From the NCBI RefSeq assembly GCF_003254055.1, contig NZ_QKZT01000003.1, positions 62,001 through 126,000 on the forward strand: DNA of 64,000 nt, written 5' to 3'. The translations under genes were made by a program, and so were the position numbers. This stretch comes from Algoriphagus chordae. Lineage in GTDB: Bacteria > Bacteroidota > Bacteroidia > Cytophagales > Cyclobacteriaceae. Shown in pieces: positions 19,494 to 27,976 of this stretch; within the stretch, counting starts at the first letter, position 1; the number at the start of each line of letters is the position of its first letter. Under the pieces are notes generated by a model. The model worked only from the letters and a program-made list of their open reading frames with translations, had not been told where the DNA came from and made no database searches.

Positions 19494-20096
19494 TTAAAAA
19501 CCCAAGCTGCTCAGCCAGTCATTGACTTCCTTTTTTACTTCAACTTCTTTGGTACCCTCCATGACGAACAGGATTCCATCCCGCTCTATGCCTCCTTTTG
19601 TAGAATAGCCTTTCAGAATCTTACTATCCGGGCAAAGCTCCTCTACTTTATCAAAGCTGCTACCTATCCCATAACCAGCGTTGGTATTGAAAGGGATGAC
19701 AAACTTTCCACTAAGATCATTTTCACTTAAGAAGGTTTTCATAGGAGGTGGCAGTTGCATTCCCCAAGTAGGAAAACCTAAAAAGACCACTTCATACTGG
19801 GTAAGATCAATTTTTGTCTTTAAGGGAGGTAGAATTCCAGTTTCATTTTCCTGAGCTACCTGCGCGACTATTGCTGCATAATCTTCCGGATAGGGAGTTT
19901 CTAGTTCCATAGTAACCAACCTTCCACCTACCTTTTCGTGAATCATTTCCGCCACAGCTTTGGTGTTTTTGGTGCGTGTGAGGTAAACAATAAGGATTTT
20001 TTCCGATGCTACCTCACTCAGCTGCACTTCAGGCTGGGTTTGACTGCTACAGCTCAGCGAGCTAATGAGGAAGATGAATAGGAAGAAATACTTCAT
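19494..20096 (-). CDS. Flavodoxin-domain lipoprotein
   Basis: This 200-residue protein has a lipoprotein signal (MKYFFLFIFLISSLSC, lipid Cys at 16) followed by a flavodoxin domain: KILIVYLTRTKNTKAVAEMI is the FMN phosphate loop region, FLGFPTWGMQLPPP binds the isoalloxazine ring and PFNTNAGYGIGSSF is the next loop. Attachment to a membrane outside the cytoplasm is unusual for a flavodoxin, which normally needs a cytoplasmic reductant. It is cotranscribed with the truncated AraC gene and lies downstream of two NTF2-like genes. Confidence 0.85.
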   Translation of the reverse strand: MKYFFLFIFLISSLSCSSQTQPEVQLSEVASEKILIVYLTRTKNTKAVAEMIHEKVGGRLVTMELETPYPEDYAAIVAQVAQENETGILPPLKTKIDLTQYEVVFLGFPTWGMQLPPPMKTFLSENDLSGKFVIPFNTNAGYGIGSSFDKVEELCPDSKILKGYSTKGGIERDGILFVMEGTKEVEVKKEVNDWLSSLGF

Positions 20097-20147
20097 GGTT
20101 AGTTTGAATTGTTGTGGCTAGTGCTACACTAACTGGGCTGTCGTGCC

Positions 20148-20170
20148 AAAGTGAGTGTCGCACTCACTTT
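20148..20170 (-). terminator. Perfect hairpin just after the first NTF2-like gene
   Basis: AAAGTGAGTG (20148-20157) and CACTCACTTT (20161-20170) form a 10-bp stem with a 3-base loop, starting 4 bp beyond the stop of the minus-strand gene. There is no extra T run, so it may stabilise the mRNA end or weakly terminate. Confidence 0.45.
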
Positions 20171-20173
20171 AAC

Positions 20174-20620
20174 TTACCGATCCCCAGGCCCCATTAGTTT
20201 GGTAAAGGAGAGCGAGCCAAGTTTCCATCCCTCAGCCTTTTTGATGTACACTTCCGTGACTTCAAATGGATTGGTTACTTCATTGCCACCGACTTCGGCG
20301 ATCAGTGTGATCCTATTAAGTAGAATAGCGGTATTATCGATGATCTCTACAGAAACCTCGTGGACATCGGCTTTTTTATACCAGATACCACCCCTCCGAA
20401 TGATGTCAACTTCCCTGTCTTTGCCCCAGGCACCGCCCATGTGTACGAAAACTGATTTGTCATCAAATAGCTCCGCAAGTTTATCAGCATCCTTGTCTGC
20501 CATCCATTGCCACTTGGCTTTGGAAAGCTCGATAATTTCCTGTTTGGTAGCTTCTTCTTGCGCGTAGGTAAACTGGGCTGCAAAAAGAAGAATTAATACT
20601 CCTAAGATTGTCTTTTTCAT
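20174..20620 (-). CDS. Exported NTF2-like (DUF4440) protein
   Basis: This 148-residue protein has a signal peptide (MKKTILGVLILLFAAQFTYAQ) and an NTF2/SnoaL-like fold of the DUF4440 kind: helices with KWQWMADKDADKLAELFDD, then strands with VFVHMGGAWGKDREVDII and ITLIAEVGGNEV. Such proteins form small cone-shaped barrels that bind or hydrolyse small molecules; no catalytic set can be assigned. The next gene upstream (20639-21094) is a close paralogue. Confidence 0.85.
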   Translation of the reverse strand: MKKTILGVLILLFAAQFTYAQEEATKQEIIELSKAKWQWMADKDADKLAELFDDKSVFVHMGGAWGKDREVDIIRRGGIWYKKADVHEVSVEIIDNTAILLNRITLIAEVGGNEVTNPFEVTEVYIKKAEGWKLGSLSFTKLMGPGDR

Positions 20621-20638
20621 GATTGCTTGGTTTTGGGA

Positions 20639-21094
20639 TTAATGTTCTATCTCGTGGGTATCTCTTACACTGCTGAATGTCAAAGCCAGCATTTTCCATT
20701 CTTCGCCCTGTTTTTGATATACCTCTGTCACGGTAAATTCATTTTCCACATCATTTCCTCTCACGTGAGCAGTCAAGGTGATTCTATTCCAAACCAAAGC
20801 AGTGTTTCCCGAAATCTCAATCGCCGTATCGTGTACATCCGCTTTCTTGTACCAAATGCTTCCGGATTCGATGATTTCCAGTTCCCGGTCTTTTTTCCAG
20901 CTTCCACTCATGTGAACAAACTTTGCTTTGTCATCGAATAACTTTTCCAGTTTGGCTACGTCCTTATCTGCCATCCATTGCCATTTGTCCATGGAAAGCT
21001 TTTTGATTTCCTGCTCTGTGGAAGATTGGGCAAAGGAGAAGGAAGCGTTTAATACTACTAGGATACAAAGGAGGAGGTGTTTTTTCATTTTCAT
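20639..21094 (-). CDS. Exported NTF2-like (DUF4440) protein, paralogue
   Basis: This 151-residue protein resembles its neighbour throughout (KWQWMADKDVAKLEKLFDD, FVHMSGSWKKDRELEII, IWYKKADVHDTAIEI) and has its own signal peptide ending in SFAQ. The gap between the two genes is 18 bp, so they are one transcript, and the pair is a tandem duplication. It is the first gene of the minus-strand run that continues into the flavodoxin gene. Confidence 0.85.
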   Translation of the reverse strand: MKMKKHLLLCILVVLNASFSFAQSSTEQEIKKLSMDKWQWMADKDVAKLEKLFDDKAKFVHMSGSWKKDRELEIIESGSIWYKKADVHDTAIEISGNTALVWNRITLTAHVRGNDVENEFTVTEVYQKQGEEWKMLALTFSSVRDTHEIEH

Positions 21095-21537
21095 GGTTGC
21101 TTTGGTTTTAAATGAATTGTTTTCAATGAGTTATAGTTTTGATTGACCCATTTCATCACTACTAATAGACGAAAAAATATCCAAGAGTTTGGCGCAAATC
21201 AATAGACAGCAAGGTTCTCTCACCCAGTCAACAGCTTTGATCTACGAATGAAAAATTATTTAGCATGTCTATCCTTAATGATGCCAGTAGCAGAATACTC
21301 TTGGCTTTACAGGACAGAGGACCGAAGCCAGGTGACCGATGTGCTTAATTGTGGAATTTAACTTATTCTTAGTTGCTTATACATCTTTGCTCGATAGAAA
21401 ATGGAAGTACAAATTTCCATATAGGTAGTATAGGGAGGTTTTACCACTTGTTGGAGAAATACTGTCTTCTGTAGAGCGCAACAGTCAGTTGGATGATCGC
21501 TGAGATTTGGTGTTATTTAAAATTCTAAATTTCGAAA
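21095..21537. other. Divergent intergenic region without recognisable feature
   Basis: This 443-bp stretch separates minus-strand NTF2-like genes from the plus-strand LytS-type kinase and must hold both promoters. I see no gene, clear repeat or strong hairpin, and no Bacteroidota -33/-7 promoter that I would defend. Confidence 0.5.
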
Positions 21538-22536
21538 ATGAAGAATACTGTCATATCGCGTCCGGCATTCTATGCGCTGCATGTACTTTTCTGGTTTTGC
21601 TATGGAGCCATATTATTTGCCTCACTGAGCAGCTGGATTGATTCTCCGTTGGAAATTTGGAAAATCGTCATTTCGGATGTGTTGACTTCCTCCGCCATCA
21701 CCTATCTGAATTACTATTTGCTCCTGCCGAGGCTGTATGCTAAAGGCAAGCATCTTTCCTACGTTATCGCCTCACTTGCTTTGGTGATTGTCATTGTGCT
21801 TCTGAGGGTCAATATGCTCGGCATGTCACATCAATCTGTTGCTTATACTTATTTCATCAGATCGGTTCCGGCCATTGGTTTCTATTTGGTCACGACGGTG
21901 GTCTGGTTCTTTGCCAATCTGATCAAAGCTCAGCGAAATGAAATTGAACTTCGCAACAGTCAATTGGCCTCCGAACTGAAGTTTCTGAAGCTTCAGCTCA
22001 GCCCACATTTTCTCTTTAATACCTTGAATAACATTTATTCCATGGCATATTTCAAAGAGAATAATACAGCTCCGGCGATCATGAAACTCTCCGAGATGAT
22101 GCGGCATATGCTCTATGAAGATCAGGGAAAGTTTGTATCCCTTTCCAGGGAAATCACCTTTATGGAGAATTTTATTGAGCTGTGGAGATTGAAGTTGGAT
22201 GAGAAGCCCAAGATATTTTTTACCTATGAAGGTGTGAAAGATCGGCACAGGATTGCCCATCTGATATTTCTGGTTTTTCTGGAAAATGCCTTTAAACATG
22301 GAAATACAATTGATGGTACGATTGAGATCAAACTGACTATTGATGCAGATGACAGGTTACATTTCTATAGTAGAAATGATGTGATCGATGCCCGTAAGAC
22401 AGCAGAGGAAGAAAGTGGAGTGGGGCTTTCTAATGTGAAAAAGAGATTGAATCTGATCTATCCGGAAAAGCATGAGTTGACCTTGGATCAACATGCGACG
22501 TACTTTGAAGTAAAGTTAACCATTGAATTAGGATGA
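21538..22536 (+). CDS. LytS/YehU-type sensor histidine kinase
   Basis: This 332-residue kinase has four membrane helices in the first 130 residues, a short coiled stretch, then the His_kinase domain with the phosphoaccepting H157 in LQLSPHFLFNTLNN, and an HATPase domain with FLENAFKHG and GVGLSNVKKRL. There is no obvious sensor domain beyond the membrane part. The response regulator gene overlaps its end by 4 bp. The pair is the usual LytS-LytTR system of Bacteroidota; targets are not evident, although the TonB receptor gene follows. Confidence 0.93.
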   Translation: MKNTVISRPAFYALHVLFWFCYGAILFASLSSWIDSPLEIWKIVISDVLTSSAITYLNYYLLLPRLYAKGKHLSYVIASLALVIVIVLLRVNMLGMSHQSVAYTYFIRSVPAIGFYLVTTVVWFFANLIKAQRNEIELRNSQLASELKFLKLQLSPHFLFNTLNNIYSMAYFKENNTAPAIMKLSEMMRHMLYEDQGKFVSLSREITFMENFIELWRLKLDEKPKIFFTYEGVKDRHRIAHLIFLVFLENAFKHGNTIDGTIEIKLTIDADDRLHFYSRNDVIDARKTAEEESGVGLSNVKKRLNLIYPEKHELTLDQHATYFEVKLTIELG

Positions 22537-23240
22537 GCTACCATGTTTTAATTGTAGACGACGAGCCACCAGCAAGGAAGTTGCTTTCCGATTATGTATC
22601 CAAAATGGCGAGTTTGGAACTCGCTGGGGTGTGCAAAAACGGGGAGGAAGCCTTGGGGTTATTGAAAGAAAATCAGGTTGATATCCTATTGCTCGACATT
22701 CGCATGCCGCTGATGACGGGTATGGATTTGCTGAATGAATTGAAGGAAAAGCCACTCACTATTTTTGTGACTGCCTATGAGGAATATGCAGTCAAAGGCT
22801 ATGAGCTGGATGTGATTGATTACCTGATGAAGCCGGTTTCCTTTGAGCGGTTTACAAAGGCAATCGAAAAGGCAACAGAATACCTTTCGACGCAGGTGAT
22901 TACAGAAGAAACCGCTGAGAAACCTGATTATTTTTTTATCAAGACCGATACCCGCATCGTGAAGTTTCTTTTTTCAGAAATCCAGGCGATAGAAGCCCAA
23001 AGAGAATACGTGAAATTTATAACCCCAAACCGAAAAGTAATGTCACTGGTTTCCCTGACCGGGATTGCCAATGCTTTGCCCGGAGAATTTGTGCGTATCC
23101 ATCGATCTTTTATCATCAATATGCGGCATATCGATGAAGTGCAGGCTAATGAGGTTTTGATAGGAAAAGAGCTTTATCCTATCAGCAGGAATTATCGGGA
23201 GGATTTTTTCAGGAAATTGGATGGGATGAAGTTGTTGTGA
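22533..23240 (+). CDS. LytTR-type response regulator
   Basis: This 235-residue protein has a receiver domain with acidic pocket DDE near 9-11, phosphoacceptor D55 (ILLLDIRMP) and K103-like residue in YLMKPVSF, then a LytTR DNA-binding domain from about 135 (IVKFLFSEIQAIEAQREYV and FVRIHRSFIIN). It overlaps the kinase gene by 4 bp, which supports the start. Confidence 0.95.
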   Translation: MSYHVLIVDDEPPARKLLSDYVSKMASLELAGVCKNGEEALGLLKENQVDILLLDIRMPLMTGMDLLNELKEKPLTIFVTAYEEYAVKGYELDVIDYLMKPVSFERFTKAIEKATEYLSTQVITEETAEKPDYFFIKTDTRIVKFLFSEIQAIEAQREYVKFITPNRKVMSLVSLTGIANALPGEFVRIHRSFIINMRHIDEVQANEVLIGKELYPISRNYREDFFRKLDGMKLL

Positions 23241-23604
23241 GACGAGTTGTCAATATAGAAACCCAAATAACCAAAGGGGGATTTTGTTCTCCCCAAAAAA
23301 CAAAAATACAGATTGTATTGTGGAGAGAACAATATTTTTGGATACGATATTTATCAAAAGGATAAAGCCCAAATAGCGTAATCAAGATAGCCAGGAAAGG
23401 TATTTAGCAGTCTTACTTTTGGGATACCTTACACCTCCAACTTGATCTTGGGAAGCAAGGGTTTTTTCTTCTGAAGTGACGTTGTGAGTTGACTTCTGAC
23501 TCCACCAAAATCCACTTGTGTATTATATGAGGAAATAGTCATCTTTTAGGCTGTTTTTAATCCTCCGAGCCGTAAATTCGGGGCTGAAACTGAATCAACC
23601 TATT
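23241..23604. other. Leader region before the TonB receptor
   Basis: No gene is seen in these 364 bp. An inverted repeat TTGTTCTC (23284-23291) with GAGAACAA (23325-23332) has a 33-base spacer and is followed by TATTTTTG; it could be a weak terminator for the LytS-LytTR operon or an operator. Confidence 0.35.
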
Positions 23605-25758
23605 ATGTCTATTTTCAAAACCCAAACTTTGGCCAAGCTTTCACTTTTTGCTGGACTCAGCTTAGCTTCTCACATTTCTTTTGCTCAAACCAATGATTCC
23701 ATTCCAGAAACTCAACTTGGAGAGGTAATGGTAACTGCGCAGAAAGAGACTGAAAACCTTCAGAAGGTGCCAATTTCTGTGTCGGTAGTTGATGATCGGA
23801 AAGTGGAGGAAATGAACTTGTGGCAGACAAAAGATCTGCGTGGTTATATACCTAATCTCTATACATCCAATCCTGGAGATAATCGAAATGTCATTTCAAT
23901 TCGTGGTATCACCACCACATCTTATGAGCCGGCAGTAGCAACTTACGTGGATGGAGTGAATCAATTTGGTTTGGACACCTATTTTTTCTTACTAAATGAT
24001 GTGGAAAGAATCGAAGTTCTACGAGGGCCTCAAGGGACACTCTATGGTAGAAATGCTATGGGTGGAGTGATGAATATAATCACCAAACCTAAGTCTGATG
24101 AGTTGTCTGGCTTTGTAAGAACTGATATTGGTAATTATGGTTTTGCTAGAATTGCTGCCGGTGTGAAGACTATGGTTCTTCCGCAAAAATTATATGCTGG
24201 CTTCTCCGTGTTGTCGGACAAATTAGACGGGTATTATACCAATCTGTATGATGATACTGATTTTGATAAACAAAAGAACCTTTTGTTTTCGGGAAATGTG
24301 AATTATCTCTTTGCGAAAAATTGGGAGGCTGTTTTAAACTTCAAAAGTAACACTGGTAGAAATAGAGGGCCATTTTCACTTGCTCCTGATCCTGATTCAG
24401 CATTGGAGTTTCCTTTTGAAGTCAATCAAAATGCTACAACAGAAATGGTGGACAATAGCCAAAATATCTCCTTGGTATTAAAAAATGCTGGTCCGAAATT
24501 CAACTTTTCTTCACAGACCTCCTTCCAACATAATTATCGTTATTACAAAACTCCGATTGATGGCGATTTCTCCCCTATAGATGGAGTATCTATAGTAAAT
24601 AACTATGGCAAAGATTGGAACACAGTTTCCGTTTGGACGCAAGAATTTAGGTTGGCTTCAGCAAATACTGGTCAGAAACTGAATTGGCAAGTTGGATTCT
24701 TTGGCTTCAACTCTGATGCCCCAACTAAGCAAGGTGTTTATTTCGGAGATGATGCAGCCTTAGTTGGCTCGCCTATTTCCAATTTTACTACGATCAATAC
24801 TAATATTGCCACAGGATATGGTTTTGCATTTTTTGGTCAGGCGACTTACAGCCTAACAAATAAATTGAAAGTTACTGCTGGTCTGAGATCGGATTATGAG
24901 AAAAAGGAATTGACTGTTGGACAGGAACTGGACTTTGGTGGCTCTCAAGTGGTGACACAAGCAGATACGACGGGTAATGTGAATTACAATGCAATATCTC
25001 CAAAATTGGCTTTAGCCTATCAGCTCGCAGCTACTAATGAGGTATATGGTAGTTATAGCCGTGGTTTTAGACCTGGAGGTTTGACCCAGATAGGTTCAGA
25101 TCCTAGCAACCCACCGCTGTTTGCCTACGATCCTGAGTTTTCCAATAACTTGGAAATAGGAAGTAAGAATTACTTTTTCGACAGAAGAGTTCGAGCAAAT
25201 GTTTCCGTTTTCTATACTACTATTTCAGATGTACAGATTCCAGGATTGATCCTGCCAGATGCGATCGTGGTAACCCAGAATGCGGGTGATCTCACTAGCA
25301 CAGGTGTAGAGTGGGAGATTAATACTATCCCAACTAATAATCTGAGCATTGATTGGAGTTTTGGCTATACCCATGCCACCTTTGATAATTTAATCCTTCC
25401 TGAAGATTCAGGTGAAGTGGACTTCTCGGGCAACAGGCAAATATTCACTCCTACTATGACTTCTATGGTGGCAGCACAATGGAACCCACAGTTTTTCAAT
25501 TCCAGTACGCTCGATTGGATGCTGAGAGGTGAGTGGTTGTATTTTGGTGAGCAGTTCTTCAATTTGGAGAATACCATCAGCCAGGATGCTTATCAGATTG
25601 CCAATGTGAAGTTTGGCGTAGTTTCAGATACAATGGAGTTGACTGTATGGGGAAAAAATATCTTTGACACTACTTACATTGATTATGCATATAACTTCGG
25701 CCCATCTCACTTAGGCAATCCAGCGACCTTCGGTGTTACAGCGATGTATAAGTTTTAA
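23605..25758 (+). CDS. TonB-dependent outer membrane receptor
   Basis: This 717-residue receptor has a signal peptide ending in SFAQ, a plug domain (VPISVSVVDDRKVEEMN, NVISIRGI, EVLRGPQGTLYGRNAMGG) and a beta barrel ending with Phe (GVTAMYKF). It lacks the CarboxypepD-like extension and SusD partner of SusC receptors, so it is of the classical type used for siderophores, vitamins or small organics. Substrate is unknown. A clear terminator follows. Confidence 0.93.
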   Translation: MSIFKTQTLAKLSLFAGLSLASHISFAQTNDSIPETQLGEVMVTAQKETENLQKVPISVSVVDDRKVEEMNLWQTKDLRGYIPNLYTSNPGDNRNVISIRGITTTSYEPAVATYVDGVNQFGLDTYFFLLNDVERIEVLRGPQGTLYGRNAMGGVMNIITKPKSDELSGFVRTDIGNYGFARIAAGVKTMVLPQKLYAGFSVLSDKLDGYYTNLYDDTDFDKQKNLLFSGNVNYLFAKNWEAVLNFKSNTGRNRGPFSLAPDPDSALEFPFEVNQNATTEMVDNSQNISLVLKNAGPKFNFSSQTSFQHNYRYYKTPIDGDFSPIDGVSIVNNYGKDWNTVSVWTQEFRLASANTGQKLNWQVGFFGFNSDAPTKQGVYFGDDAALVGSPISNFTTINTNIATGYGFAFFGQATYSLTNKLKVTAGLRSDYEKKELTVGQELDFGGSQVVTQADTTGNVNYNAISPKLALAYQLAATNEVYGSYSRGFRPGGLTQIGSDPSNPPLFAYDPEFSNNLEIGSKNYFFDRRVRANVSVFYTTISDVQIPGLILPDAIVVTQNAGDLTSTGVEWEINTIPTNNLSIDWSFGYTHATFDNLILPEDSGEVDFSGNRQIFTPTMTSMVAAQWNPQFFNSSTLDWMLRGEWLYFGEQFFNLENTISQDAYQIANVKFGVVSDTMELTVWGKNIFDTTYIDYAYNFGPSHLGNPATFGVTAMYKF

Positions 25759-25796
25759 AAATTCGAGAGTAGACAGGCGCGTAATTAGAAAATAAT

Positions 25797-25831
25797 AGCC
25801 TTTGAAATCTTATGATCTCAGAGGCTTTTTA
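25797..25831 (+). terminator. Terminator after the TonB receptor gene
   Basis: AGCCTTTGA (25797-25805) pairs with TCAGAGGCT (25818-25826), one G-U pair, followed by TTTT. It lies 38 bp after the receptor stop and between convergent genes. Confidence 0.75.
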
Positions 25832-25866
25832 ATGAGCTATTCCAATGCATTATCAGAAGTAGACTG

Positions 25867-26388
25867 CTATTCAAGCTTCAAAAATTCTTTGAAATATTTG
25901 ACCAAATACCTGTAGTCCTCATCGTTTATAATCCCGTGCTCAATCACTTTCTTTACCACCTGGTATATTTCATTGAATGGATAGGTTTCACTAAGGTGCT
26001 CATTTTCATCCATCCATTTTTTGAGCATTTCCAGCTCATATTTATTGATGTCGCCGTCAGCCATGATACCATAGCAAACTCCCTGAAGAAAATGCAGATC
26101 AGCCTTGGTTTTATCATTTTCTTCGAAGTTCAACGCATGTTTTACAAGGATTTCTTTGAGTTCAAAGATTTCTTCCGAACCGATGGTTCCAGTTTTTACT
26201 TTAGCCGATATTTCCTCAAAAAAGGAGTGAAAGGGTTCTACGGAACAAAGTCCCTGATGTGTTTCACACCAGGCTTTTAATGCCTCATATTCGCTAGTGG
26301 TAATGATGCCATCCACGGCAATGCTATTGACCAAGCCATTTAAATTGTGAAAAGCTACTTGGGTTTGGGTCAAAAAATTATTTTCCAT
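25867..26388 (-). CDS. TerB-like protein with an internal repeat
   Basis: This 173-residue soluble protein is made of two similar halves of about 63 residues. Matching segments are IAVDGIITTSEYEALKAWC (23-41) and IMADGDINKYELEMLKKWM (108-126), each followed by a helix (FHSFFEEI and FNEIYQVV). The pattern DGxI...E..L..W resembles the TerB-like domain also found in proteins with BRCT domains, but no BRCT is present here. Its role is unknown. It stands alone, convergent with the TonB receptor gene. Confidence 0.7.
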   Translation of the reverse strand: MENNFLTQTQVAFHNLNGLVNSIAVDGIITTSEYEALKAWCETHQGLCSVEPFHSFFEEISAKVKTGTIGSEEIFELKEILVKHALNFEENDKTKADLHFLQGVCYGIMADGDINKYELEMLKKWMDENEHLSETYPFNEIYQVVKKVIEHGIINDEDYRYLVKYFKEFLKLE

Positions 26389-26548
26389 AATCTCTACAGT
26401 TTCGTATAAGATACAAAGTCTTGATAAACAATGAAATGAACTTGCTATACTATTTTATGACGTTTGAAGAAAAAACGGATTTTAGGATGCGATTGCTCAG
26501 ACTTAAGCCTGTCTGGGATGAAAGTTTTTGAGATGAAAGAAATACGGC

Positions 26549-26568
26549 TGTTCGTGTGGACACGAACA
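26549..26568. repeat. Perfect palindrome downstream of the histidine kinase gene
   Basis: TGTTCGTGT-GG-ACACGAACA has 9-bp perfect arms and a 2-base centre. It resembles the dispersed GGTCTGTG...CACAGACC hairpins of this window. Its half-sites are like those of the sigma-54 regulator palindromes but point the other way. Confidence 0.55.
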
Positions 26569-26623
26569 TGGGCGGGAGCCTCTGGGTCACCCTCCGTGTG
26601 CTTTGCGGTTTAAAAAGACTCTT

Positions 26624-27976
26624 TTATCTGAAATTCATCGTGAACACTGTGCGCTCGTTAGGAATAGAAGTTACTTGAAGACTGCCACGATGTAGATTCA
26701 TGATTTGTCTCGAGATGGCTAGCCCAATGCCACTACCAGTTTTTTTGGTAGAGTAAAATGGCACGAAAATCCTTTCCAAGGCCTCGGGAATAATTCCCGG
26801 CCCACAGTCTTCCACTTGTATCATCAAGCCCAAATCTCCCTGTCCAATCGAGGATAGCCAAATCGTACGATCTGCCTGATTTTGAAGAGATTCTGAAGCA
26901 TTTTTCACCAAATTGATCAGGATCATAGTGATCTGATCTGGGTCGCAATGAATCTCCAAATCAACAGGATGGATCTTCGTTTCTATTTTAACTTCAGCCG
27001 TTTTAAGATCCTCTTTCATCAAATTCAGCACATTTTCGAAGAGTTGACTTACCGGCATGGTTACTTTTTTCGGAGCAGGGATATTGGTATAATCCCGATA
27101 AGCATTCACGAAGTTTACCAAACCTTTACTCCGGTTGGCGATCGTGTCCAAACCTTCCTGCATATCCATAAATCCGTCTCTTTTGATCAAGAAACCTTCC
27201 TGTTGTACGTAGCTATCCTCATCCAAAATAGTGCGAAGTGAATCCACCAAACTTGAAATCGGTGTAATGGAATTCATGATTTCGTGACGAAGTACCTTAG
27301 TCAGATTTTGCCAAGCTTCGAGTTCGTTGGACTGAAGTTCCGCATTGATATTTTGAAGGGATAGTAAAGTCCAGCTTTGTCCGCCCATCTTCAGAGAAGT
27401 GGATTGTATAATGAGGTGGAGGGAGGGATTGACCTTTTTTGAAATTCGCTGTCCAGGCTTCATATCCATTACATCGGCCAGTAATTTTGGAGATAATTTC
27501 CCTAAATCACTGATATCCCGAAATTGCGGAATTTGCAACAAATGCTTTGCAGAATTGTTGATTACCCCAATTTTTCCTTCGTCATTGAAAGAGATTATTC
27601 CGGTATTGATGTGCTGAATAATTACCTGAAGGAAAAGCATCTGCTCTTCTTTTTCGGCACGCGTTTGCTTGAAAACATCCATCACCTCATTGAAGGAGGT
27701 ATTTACTTCGCGAAAGGAGCTCCCCATTTTACTGTCTGAAGTAAAGGAACTAGAGAAATCAGCGTATCGAATGGAATCTAAAAACCGAGCAAGCTTATGA
27801 TTGATGGAGTTGACATAATAGATCATTTCTCCAATCTGGATTAGGGCAACTATGCCCAAAATAGCTGGGGCCAACCAGAGGTCCTGACTGTAATACAGCC
27901 AAAGCCCGAGATAAAGACTCAGGATAATTCCGAAGATCCGTAAGCCTACTCCAAGTGAAAACCGCTTATAAACCAT
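26624..27976 (-). CDS. NtrB-like sensor histidine kinase
   Basis: This 450-residue kinase has two membrane helices close to the N-terminus (about 12-29 and 34-54), a HAMP-like linker, a PAS-like domain (about 112-210) and the catalytic core: H231 in VLRHEIMNS, N box LINLVKNASESL, G1 VEDCGPGI and G2 GSGIGLAISRQI. The helices are joined by only a few residues, so it has almost no periplasmic sensor and may sense within the membrane or through PAS. It overlaps the response regulator gene by 11 bp and should be its partner. Confidence 0.93.
   Translation of the reverse strand: MVYKRFSLGVGLRIFGIILSLYLGLWLYYSQDLWLAPAILGIVALIQIGEMIYYVNSINHKLARFLDSIRYADFSSSFTSDSKMGSSFREVNTSFNEVMDVFKQTRAEKEEQMLFLQVIIQHINTGIISFNDEGKIGVINNSAKHLLQIPQFRDISDLGKLSPKLLADVMDMKPGQRISKKVNPSLHLIIQSTSLKMGGQSWTLLSLQNINAELQSNELEAWQNLTKVLRHEIMNSITPISSLVDSLRTILDEDSYVQQEGFLIKRDGFMDMQEGLDTIANRSKGLVNFVNAYRDYTNIPAPKKVTMPVSQLFENVLNLMKEDLKTAEVKIETKIHPVDLEIHCDPDQITMILINLVKNASESLQNQADRTIWLSSIGQGDLGLMIQVEDCGPGIIPEALERIFVPFYSTKKTGSGIGLAISRQIMNLHRGSLQVTSIPNERTVFTMNFR

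Noticed and set aside
26549-26568. TGTTCG...CGAACA palindrome as a regulator site
   Set aside because: Half-sites are in the opposite orientation, no promoter box follows, and it lies downstream of the kinase gene.
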